Positions 49,654 to 56,218 of a stretch of 56,218 nt of DNA are shown here, in pieces. The notes under the pieces are model-generated. The model did no database searches. It was not told where the DNA came from and worked only from the letters and a program-made list of their open reading frames with translations. Within the stretch, counting starts at the first letter, position 1, and each line of letters starts with the position of its first letter. This DNA comes from an uncultured Oscillospiraceae bacterium (GTDB taxonomy: Bacteria > Bacillota > Clostridia > Oscillospirales > Acutalibacteraceae), in NCBI GenBank assembly GCA_910587835.1, contig CAJUNQ010000056.1, forward strand, positions 1-56,218, in the 5' to 3' direction. The translations under genes and the position numbers were made by a program.

Positions 49654-51060
49654 ATGAGCAGGACAAACATCAAGCTGGGCTTTGCGCCCACCCGTCGGAG
49701 CATATTCAGCGCACCGGATGCGGTGAAGTACCGGGGGCTGACGGCTCAGCGGCTAAAAGAGCTGGATGTGGAATTCGTGGACATTGACGGCATCAACGAG
49801 GAAGGGCTGCTGTACGATGAGAGCGACCGGCTGAAGATTTTGGAAAAGTTTCAGGCAGCGGGAGTAGACGGCCTGTTTCTGCCCCACTGCAACTTCGGCA
49901 CAGAATACCTCTGCGCCCGGCTTGCCAAAGACCTGAACGTGCCCGTACTGCTGTGGGGTCCCCTGGACGAACGCCCTGAGCCGGACGGGCGGCGTCTGCG
50001 GGATACCCAGTGCGGATTGTTTGCCACAGGAAAGGTGCTGCGCCGCTTCCGCGTTCCCTTTACATACCTGACAAACTGCCGGCTGGACGACCCAGTGTTC
50101 GAGCGTGGAATCCGGGACTTCCTGGCCGTGTGCAACGTGGTGAAAACCTTTCGGAACATTAAGATTTTGCAAATTGGGCCCCGGCCCTTTGACTTCTGGT
50201 CCACCATGTGCAACGAGGGGGAACTGCTGGAAAAGTTCAACATCCAGCTGGCCCCGATCCCCCTGCCGGAGCTGACTGCCGAAGTCAAAAAGGCCATGAA
50301 AGAGGGTGACGAGGTCAGTCAGACCATCCACTATTGCCGGGAGCATATGGAGATCCATGTCACCGATGAGCAGCTGCAAAACGTAGCGGGCCTTGCTGTG
50401 GCCATGGAGCGTCTGGTGAAGAAATATCACTGCAGCGCAGCCGCCATTCAGTGCTGGAACGCTTTGCAGGGCGAGCTGGGCGTCATGCCCTGCGCGGCCA
50501 ACGCACTGCTCAACGACAAGGGCATCCCGGTGGTGTGCGAGACAGATATTCATGGGGCGGTCACCGCTCTGTTGGCCGAGGCTGCCGCCAATGACGGCGC
50601 CCGGGGCTTTTTCGCGGACTGGACCATCCGCCACCCGGACATAGAGAACGGGGAGCTTTTGCAGCACTGCGGCCCCTGGCCCCTCAGCGTGGCCGGGTGC
50701 AGGCCCTGCATCACCTATCCCCTGGCCTTTGACTTTCCGGGAGCCATTACCGCAGAAGCCAAGCACGGCGATTTGACTCTCTGCCGGTTTGACGGAGACA
50801 ACGGGGAATATAGCTTGCTGCTGGGCAACGCCAAGGGGGTGGACGGTCCCAAGGGTATGGGGACCTACCTCTGGGTGGAGGTGGAGAACATCAAACGCCT
50901 GGAAGCGAAAATTGTGGAGGGCCCATATATTCACCATTGTGTGGGTATTCATAAAGACGTGGTGCCAGTGCTGTATGAGGCCTGCAAGTATCTGGGCATT
51001 ACGCCGGACCTGTATGATGAGAATGAGGCCGAAGTCAAGGCCTATCTGCGCGGGGAATAA
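49654..51060 (+). CDS. L-fucose/L-arabinose isomerase-like protein
   Basis: A 468-residue protein with the layout of the FucI/AraA-like isomerase superfamily: an N-terminal Rossmann-like half (GVDGLFLPHCNFGTEYLCAR, PVLLWGPLDERP) and a C-terminal half with CWNALQGELGVMPCAANALL and VVCETDIHGAVTALL, which carries Glu and His metal ligands. Such enzymes convert an aldose to a ketose. The substrate is not known; the linked transketolase and FGGY kinase suggest a ketose suited to phosphorylation and C2 transfer. First structural gene of the operon, preceded by AAGGGTG. Confidence 0.8.
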   Translation: MSRTNIKLGFAPTRRSIFSAPDAVKYRGLTAQRLKELDVEFVDIDGINEEGLLYDESDRLKILEKFQAAGVDGLFLPHCNFGTEYLCARLAKDLNVPVLLWGPLDERPEPDGRRLRDTQCGLFATGKVLRRFRVPFTYLTNCRLDDPVFERGIRDFLAVCNVVKTFRNIKILQIGPRPFDFWSTMCNEGELLEKFNIQLAPIPLPELTAEVKKAMKEGDEVSQTIHYCREHMEIHVTDEQLQNVAGLAVAMERLVKKYHCSAAAIQCWNALQGELGVMPCAANALLNDKGIPVVCETDIHGAVTALLAEAAANDGARGFFADWTIRHPDIENGELLQHCGPWPLSVAGCRPCITYPLAFDFPGAITAEAKHGDLTLCRFDGDNGEYSLLLGNAKGVDGPKGMGTYLWVEVENIKRLEAKIVEGPYIHHCVGIHKDVVPVLYEACKYLGITPDLYDENEAEVKAYLRGE

Positions 51061-51153
51061 CCCCAGAATTTTCTGCCGGCGGGAAGAAAAAGCTGGAAGC
51101 TTCTTTCAGCTGCCGGGGACTGTCATTACTCAAAAGAAGAAAGCAGGGATATC

Positions 51154-51984
51154 TTGAACATACACGATTTGGAGCTCCTCAGCTGGGACTTGCGCCAGCA
51201 GACCCTGGACATAATCATGGCCGGAGGCGGCGGGCACATCGGAGGTGATATGAGCCTGATAAACGCCCTCCTGGTTCTTTATGAGAACCATCTCAACATC
51301 TCCACTGCCAGCGACCCTGACCGGGATCGGTTTGTGCTCAGCAAGGGCCACTCCATGGAGGCCTATTACGCGGTCCTCTGCCACAAGGGCTTTCTTGACT
51401 TGACGGACGTGACCGCAAGATTCTCCCGGTTTGGTTCCCCCTACATCGGCCACCCCAACAATAAGCTGCCGGGAATTGAGATGAACTCAGGCTCACTGGG
51501 CCACGGTTTGCCGGTATGCGTGGGCATGGCTTTGGCTGGCAAAAGAAGTGGAAAGGGCTACCGGGTGTACACCATTATGGGCGACGGCGAGCTGGCTGAG
51601 GGCTCTGTCTGGGAGGGGGCCATGGCCGCCGGGCACTATTGCCTGGACAATCTCTGCGCAGTAGTGGACCGCAATAAACTACAGATTTCCGGCCCTACGG
51701 AGGATGTGATGAGCCATGAGCCTTTGGCAGAACGTTTCACTGCCTTTGGCTGGAATGTAATAGAAATCAACGGAGACAGAATTGCAGAGGTGGACCAGGC
51801 TTACTGTCAGGCCAAGGAGGTCAAAGGGAGGCCTACGGTTATTATTTCCAACACGACCAAGGGATATGGCTCTCCGCTGATGGAGAACAAGGCGGGCTGG
51901 CATCACCATCTGCCTGACCAGAAGGAGTATGAGCAGCTTAAGCGGGACTTTGCCGCAGGAAAGGAGCGTGCCCGGCATGAATAA
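51154..51984 (+). CDS. Transketolase, N-terminal (TPP-binding) subunit
   Basis: A 276-residue split transketolase subunit. GGGGHIGGDMSLINALLVLY and the TPP/Mg motif GDGELAEGSVWEGAM (followed by VVDRNKLQISG) are intact. It starts at TTG 51154, 6 bases after AGGG, because no ATG fits. It pairs with the next gene to transfer C2 units between sugar phosphates. In this setting it may be a dedicated enzyme for the sugar handled by the operon, as in D-apulose 4-phosphate catabolism. Confidence 0.9.
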   Translation: MNIHDLELLSWDLRQQTLDIIMAGGGGHIGGDMSLINALLVLYENHLNISTASDPDRDRFVLSKGHSMEAYYAVLCHKGFLDLTDVTARFSRFGSPYIGHPNNKLPGIEMNSGSLGHGLPVCVGMALAGKRSGKGYRVYTIMGDGELAEGSVWEGAMAAGHYCLDNLCAVVDRNKLQISGPTEDVMSHEPLAERFTAFGWNVIEINGDRIAEVDQAYCQAKEVKGRPTVIISNTTKGYGSPLMENKAGWHHHLPDQKEYEQLKRDFAAGKERARHE

Positions 51985-52918
51985 TGTTCCCAACCGCCAG
52001 GTCATTTGCGAGACCCTGATGGCTCACGCGGAAACCGATCCGGATATCTTTGTCCTGTGCAGCGACAGCCGGGGCAGCGCGTCCCTGGCCCCCTTTGCCG
52101 AGAGGTTCCCCGCGCAGTTTGTGGAGGTTGGCATTGCGGAGCAAAACCTGGTGAGCATTGCGGCGGGTCTGGCTGCCTGCGGAAAGAAAGCATTTGCCGC
52201 ATCTCCCGCCTGCTTTCTCAGCGCCCGGAGCTATGAGCAGGCCAAGGTGGACTGCGCCTACTCCAACAGTAATGTGAAGCTTATCGGCATTTCCGGCGGC
52301 GTCAGCTATGGGGCTTTGGGCATGAGCCACCACTCGGCCCAGGACATTGCTGCCATGAGCGCTCTGCCCAATATGCGGGTGTATCTCCCCAGCGACAGGC
52401 ACCAGACCAAGCGCCTGATTCAAGCCCTTTTAAGGGACGAAAAGCCTGCCTATATCCGGGTAGGGCGCAATCCGGTAGAGGACATCTACACTGACAAGGA
52501 CTGCCCCTTTACTCTGGACAAGGCCGTATGGCTGCGGGGCCGGGAGGAGCGGGTCAAGGCTGCTCTCATCGCCTGTGGCGAGATGGCGCGCCCTGCTTTG
52601 GAGGCCGCAGAGCTTTTGGAGAAAGCCGGTATTACCGCCAGTGTACTGGATATGTACTGTGTAAAGCCTTTGGACAAGGAAGCCGTGATACAAGCAGCGC
52701 AGATGGCAGATATTGTGTTTACAGTAGAGGAGCACTCGCCATATGGAGGATTGGGCAGTATGGTCGCTCAGATACTGGGAGAGCATTGCCCCAAATATGT
52801 AAAGTGTCTGTCCTTGCCAGACGCGCCGGTCATTACCGGCACATCGCCGGAGGTGTTTGCCCACTATGGGCTCACCGGAAAGGGTATAGCGGCCACAGTG
52901 GAGGGTGTGTTGAAGTGA
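51977..52918 (+). CDS. Transketolase, C-terminal subunit
   Basis: About 313 residues with the pyrimidine-binding domain (FVEVGIAEQNLVSIAAGLAA, where Glu activates TPP), GVSYGALGMSHHSAQDIAAM, and a C-terminal domain with DMYCVKPLDKEAVIQAA and EEHSPYGGLGSMVAQIL. ATG 51977 lies 10 bases after AAGGAG and overlaps the N-terminal subunit gene by 8 bases. The frame is open upstream to 51929, but that start falls within the first subunit. Confidence 0.9.
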   Translation: MNNVPNRQVICETLMAHAETDPDIFVLCSDSRGSASLAPFAERFPAQFVEVGIAEQNLVSIAAGLAACGKKAFAASPACFLSARSYEQAKVDCAYSNSNVKLIGISGGVSYGALGMSHHSAQDIAAMSALPNMRVYLPSDRHQTKRLIQALLRDEKPAYIRVGRNPVEDIYTDKDCPFTLDKAVWLRGREERVKAALIACGEMARPALEAAELLEKAGITASVLDMYCVKPLDKEAVIQAAQMADIVFTVEEHSPYGGLGSMVAQILGEHCPKYVKCLSLPDAPVITGTSPEVFAHYGLTGKGIAATVEGVLK

Positions 52919-54357
52919 AATATATTCTCAGCATCGACCAGAGTACCTCCGGCACCAAGGCCTTGCTCCTGGACGAAACCGGGGCGCTGACAGGCCGGGC
53001 GGATGTGCCCCACCGGCAGATGATTGACCAACAGGGCTGGGTCAGCCATGACCCCATGGAGATTTACCGCAACACCATTACAGTGACAAGAGATTTACTT
53101 GACAGCACAGGAGCTGACCCGGCGTCTATTGTGGCCATGGGCATCAGCAACCAACGGGAGACCGCCCTCATCTGGGACAGGGATACTGGCGAGCCTGTGG
53201 CGGACGCGGTGGTCTGGCAGTGCGGCCGGGCCCAGCCCATCTGCGACCGGCTGGAAAGCCACGCGGAAGCCATCCGTCAAAGAACCGGCCTGCGGCTGTC
53301 CCCCTACTTCCCAGCGGCCAAATGGGCCTGGATTTTGGAGAACACGCCCGGCTTATCAGGGCGCAGCCTATGTGCAGGAACTATGGACAGCTGGCTAGTC
53401 TTCAAGCTCACCGGCCAGCACAAAACCGACTACTCCAACGCCAGCCGGACCCAGCTGTTTCATATCAGCGCCTGGACATGGGATGAGGAATTGTGTCATC
53501 TGTTTGGTATAGCCCCTCATATGCTGCCCGAGGTCTGCATGAGCGACAGCTGCTTTGGAGAAACCGATATGGATGGCATACTCCCCCACCCAATACCCAT
53601 ATATGGTGTGCTGGGCGATTCCCACGGCGCACTGTTCGGTCAGGGCTGCGTAAAGCCGGGCATGGGAAAAGCCACCTATGGCACGGGTTCTTCCGTCATG
53701 GTGAACGTGGGCAGGCAGCCTGTCTTCAGTAGCAATGGCGTGGTCACCTCCCTGGCCTGGGGGCTGGGCGGCAAGGTGGAGTATGTGCTTGAGGGCAACA
53801 TCAACTACACCGGCTCTGTCATCAAATGGGTGGTGGAGGACCTGGGTCTGCTGAACTCCTCCAAGGAGGCGGGCGCTGTAGCTGCCAGGGCCAATTCTGA
53901 GGATGAGACCTATCTGGTCCCCGCCTTTACCGGGCTGGGCGCACCCTATTGGAGGTCTGATGCCAAGGCCATTCTCTGCGGCATGAGCCGAAGCACCGGC
54001 CGGGCAGAGATTGTTAAGGCCGCGGAGGAATCCATCGGGTATCAGATTGCGGACGTGATAGACGCCATAACATGTAAAGGCGTTAGCTTGACAGAGCTGC
54101 GGGCAGACGGTGGGCCTACCCGTGACAGCTATCTGATGCAGTTTCAGGCGGACATTCTGGGTCTGCCTGTGGCTGTGCCTGAGCGGGAGGAGCTCTCTGG
54201 TATTGGAGCCGGATACTGCGCGGGCATTGCCTGCGGGCTGTACCCACCAGACATCAATACCCGGGCTGAACGCACCATATACCTGCCAAAAAATGACAAA
54301 GCCTGGCGTGAACAACGCCTGCGCGGCTGGAAAAACGCAGTCAATATGCTGCTTTAA
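52915..54357 (+). CDS. FGGY family carbohydrate kinase
   Basis: A 480-residue sugar kinase of the glycerol/xylulose kinase superfamily: the phosphate loop DQSTSGTKALLLDETG at the start, GISNQRETALIWDRDTGEPV, GVLGDSHGALFGQG and YGTGSSVMVNVG, then LSGIGAGYCAGIACGLY. It starts at GTG 52915 in a 4-base GTGA overlap with the transketolase stop; the longer open frame from 52528 runs inside that gene and is not real. It would phosphorylate the ketose made by the isomerase. Candidate substrates include D-apulose. Confidence 0.88.
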   Translation: MKYILSIDQSTSGTKALLLDETGALTGRADVPHRQMIDQQGWVSHDPMEIYRNTITVTRDLLDSTGADPASIVAMGISNQRETALIWDRDTGEPVADAVVWQCGRAQPICDRLESHAEAIRQRTGLRLSPYFPAAKWAWILENTPGLSGRSLCAGTMDSWLVFKLTGQHKTDYSNASRTQLFHISAWTWDEELCHLFGIAPHMLPEVCMSDSCFGETDMDGILPHPIPIYGVLGDSHGALFGQGCVKPGMGKATYGTGSSVMVNVGRQPVFSSNGVVTSLAWGLGGKVEYVLEGNINYTGSVIKWVVEDLGLLNSSKEAGAVAARANSEDETYLVPAFTGLGAPYWRSDAKAILCGMSRSTGRAEIVKAAEESIGYQIADVIDAITCKGVSLTELRADGGPTRDSYLMQFQADILGLPVAVPEREELSGIGAGYCAGIACGLYPPDINTRAERTIYLPKNDKAWREQRLRGWKNAVNMLL

Positions 54358-54368
54358 GGAGGAAAACC

Positions 54369-55889
54369 ATGCAAACCGTAGAAAAATGGGGCATGCTGGA
54401 AATCAGCGCCCCAGGCAAAACAGAGGGCAACCCCTTTACAGACTACACCTGCACGGCCGTTTTCAAGGGTCAGAATGAGACTGTGACAGTAGATGGTTTT
54501 TATGACGGCGAGGGCGTCTACAAGGCCCGGTTCATGCCCAGCTTTGAGGGCGAGTACACCTATGAGATGAGCGGCAGTTTTGGCGGGACTGTCACCGGCG
54601 GATTCACTGTTACCCCGCCCACAGAGGGCAACCACGGCCCTATGCGTGTGGTGAACCAGTTCCACTTTGCTTACGAGGACACTACGCCCTACTACTCTGT
54701 GGGCACCACCTGCTACGCCTGGGCCCACCAGCCCGAGGAAACCCACCGGCAAACCCTGGAAGAGCTGGACAAGGACTATTTTAACAAGATGCGCTTCTGC
54801 GTGTTTCCCAAGCACTATATTCACAACTTCCGGGACCCGGAGACCTTCCCCTATGTGGGCACGCCAGTGGACAACTCCGGCCTCTCAGAGGCGACCTTTA
54901 CCTATGAGATGGACATCTCCGGCAATAGCTGGGACTTTACCCGCTTCAACCCTGAGCACTTCCGGCGCGTCGAGCGGTGCATCGTGGAGCTGATGGAGCG
55001 GGGCATCGAGGCGGACATCATCGTCATGCACCCCTATGACCGCTGGGGGTTCAAGTCTATGACGGCGGAGCAGGACGACCTCTACTGGAAGTATGTCATT
55101 GCCCGGTTCTCCGCCTACCGCAATGTGTGGTGGAGTCTGGCCAATGAATATGACCTGCTCTTTGCCAAGAAGATAGAGGACTGGGAGCGCTACGCCAGGA
55201 TCATCTGTGAGAAGGACCCCTACAACCATCTGCGGGGCATCCACAACTGCATCAACTTCTACGACCATACCCGGCCCTGGATCACCCACGCCAGCCTCCA
55301 GCGCCAGGACCTGTACCGCCATGTGGAGTACACCGACGAGTACCGCACCCGCTGGGGCAAGCCCATTGTCTGGGACGAGATCTGCTACGAGGGCAACATC
55401 GACATGGGCTGGGGGAATATCTCCGGCCAGGAGCTGACCCGGCGTTTCTGGGAGGCCAGCATCCGGGGCGGCTACGCGGGCCACGGGGAGACCTTTGTGG
55501 ACGAGGACAACGACATTCTCTGGTGGAGCCACGGCGGTCCCCTCCATGGGGAGAGTCCGGAGAGAATCCGCTTTCTTCATAAAATTCTCTGCGAGACCCC
55601 AGGTTACGGCCTGAAACGGGGTCAGGGCAGTTTTGACGAAACCGTGGGCGTACCTGGCGGCGTGGACTTCCTGGGCCCAGATGGCGTCCCTGGCTATGAG
55701 ATCCATTACTATGGTTTTGGCCGGCCCAGCTTCCGGGACTTCCATAAGTCTCCGGAAGACAAGTGGAAGGTGGAGATTATTGACACCTGGGAGATGACCA
55801 TTGTGGATAGCGGCGTCCATAGCGGCAAGTTCCGCGTTCAGCTTCCTGGCAAGGAGTATATGGCTGTGAGGCTGATCAGGCAGGGCTAA
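54369..55889 (+). CDS. Glycoside hydrolase-like protein with DUF5060/DUF4038/DUF5605 layout
   Basis: This 506-residue protein has an N-terminal beta-sandwich (about 5-85; ALFKGQ-type start, FMPSFEGEYTYEMSG), a TIM-barrel DUF4038-like domain (YYSVGTTCYAWAHQ, MRFCVFPKHY) with possible catalytic Glu260 in SLANEYD and Glu337 in PIVWDEICYEG, and a C-terminal DUF5605-like sandwich. DUF4038 proteins include apiosidases. There is no signal peptide, so it should act on imported glycosides. AAGGAGG precedes the ATG. Last gene of the operon. Confidence 0.75.
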   Translation: MQTVEKWGMLEISAPGKTEGNPFTDYTCTAVFKGQNETVTVDGFYDGEGVYKARFMPSFEGEYTYEMSGSFGGTVTGGFTVTPPTEGNHGPMRVVNQFHFAYEDTTPYYSVGTTCYAWAHQPEETHRQTLEELDKDYFNKMRFCVFPKHYIHNFRDPETFPYVGTPVDNSGLSEATFTYEMDISGNSWDFTRFNPEHFRRVERCIVELMERGIEADIIVMHPYDRWGFKSMTAEQDDLYWKYVIARFSAYRNVWWSLANEYDLLFAKKIEDWERYARIICEKDPYNHLRGIHNCINFYDHTRPWITHASLQRQDLYRHVEYTDEYRTRWGKPIVWDEICYEGNIDMGWGNISGQELTRRFWEASIRGGYAGHGETFVDEDNDILWWSHGGPLHGESPERIRFLHKILCETPGYGLKRGQGSFDETVGVPGGVDFLGPDGVPGYEIHYYGFGRPSFRDFHKSPEDKWKVEIIDTWEMTIVDSGVHSGKFRVQLPGKEYMAVRLIRQG

Positions 55890-55926
55890 GAAGCGGTGAA
55901 AATAGAAACAAGGCGTGATCTCTATA

Positions 55927-56093
55927 TTAGGACTCGTTTGAAAAATCGAAAACACCGTCTTTTTGCCCCAAAGCAGTCGCTTTCTGCGTCGAAAATTCTC
56001 GTAATACGCAAGTATTACTTGCGGTTTTCTCCTTGAAATCGCCTCCTTTGGATCAAAAATCCGGCATTTTCTCTATTTTCAAACAAGCCCTAG
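55927..56093. repeat. Fold-back repeat, family A, copy 3
   Basis: A 167-bp copy starting TTAGGACTCGTTTGAAAA and ending TTTTCAAACAAGCCCTAG. Its two halves are imperfect complements around a GTAATACGCAAGTATTAC centre. It is very close to copy 1 along its length. It follows the glycosidase gene and directly precedes an IS transposase gene. Confidence 0.85.
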
Positions 56094-56161
56094 ATAGTGT
56101 CTACACAAGGTAGAGGAATTGTGATAGAATGGAAGCATCAAAAAAGACAGGAGAGGAAAAG

Positions 56162-56218
56162 ATGGATGCTTCCTATCACAGACATGACATAAGCGATCAA
56201 GTGTGGTCGTTGCTGGAA
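56162..56218 (+). CDS. IS transposase, N-terminal fragment cut by the window edge (IS5-family-like)
   Basis: The first 19 codons, MDASYHRHDISDQVWSLLE, follow a strong ribosome site (CAGGAGAGG). The motif HDISDQVWSLLE is typical of the N-terminal DUF4096-type region of IS5-family transposases. The left end of the IS probably lies near 56094-56105 (AGTGTCTACACAAGG), next to the CTAG end of the family A repeat. The family assignment is from 19 residues only. Confidence 0.6.
   Translation, partial: MDASYHRHDISDQVWSLLE

Noticed and set aside
52528..52914. N-terminal extension of the FGGY kinase
   Set aside because: It overlaps the transketolase gene in another frame; the family start is the GTG at 52915, coupled to the previous stop.

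Overview
The window looks like a chromosomal segment of a spore-forming, GC-rich clostridial gut bacterium of the Oscillospiraceae (Flavonifractor / Intestinimonas / Lawsonibacter-like). This is inferred from gene content: sporulation genes yabP and yabQ beside divIC, an hrcA-grpE-dnaK-dnaJ operon with CIRCE, a SCIFF-type radical SAM maturase, fructoselysine genes frlD-frlB, and many MATE and ABC exporters. No rRNA, tRNA or CRISPR array was seen.

Layout. 1-2.8 kb: a broken or chimeric regulator gene, its sigma factor, a mobile repeat and a MATE pump. 2.9-7.8 kb: heat-shock operon on the minus strand. 8-20 kb: two related orphan solute-binding lipoproteins bracket a SCIFF maturase/PLP decarboxylase pair, a WYL regulator with a DUF3795 protein and an AlkZ-like protein, a peptidase E-like protein and the frlD-frlB pair. 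20-28.3 kb: a YjbR protein, a MATE pump, an rRNA methyltransferase, Hpf, an orphan fumarase alpha subunit and the cluster rqcP-yabP-yabQ-divIC-yabR. 28.5-36.4 kb: exporter operon (heterodimeric ABC plus MATE), a serpin lipoprotein, a zinc-ribbon protein and an HD hydrolase. 36.6-43.9 kb: flavodoxin-like reductase, His-rich LarC, NhaC antiporter, ABC-2 exporter and an acetyltransferase.

44.1-48.1 kb holds a tightly coupled vanG-type operon (vanY, D-Ala-D-Ser-type ligase, vanXY, a hexapeptide acyltransferase, and a soluble alanine/serine racemase). Every junction is a 4-base ATGA overlap. No vanRS pair is present, and the vanXY gene carries His-to-Arg at the first zinc ligand. 48.3-55.9 kb is a LacI-controlled sugar operon: fucose-isomerase-like protein, split transketolase, FGGY kinase and a cytoplasmic DUF5060/DUF4038/DUF5605-type glycosidase. 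The combination suggests release and catabolism of a branched or unusual pentose such as apiose; that is an inference.

The intergenic spaces are rich in short, non-coding, fold-back repeats of about 90-170 bp. One family has three clear copies and one decayed copy, with CTAG-like ends. A second has two copies, one of them flanked by a perfect 9-bp direct repeat. Two further single elements are present, one of them also with 9-bp flanking repeats. The window ends in the first codons of an IS transposase beside one of these repeats.
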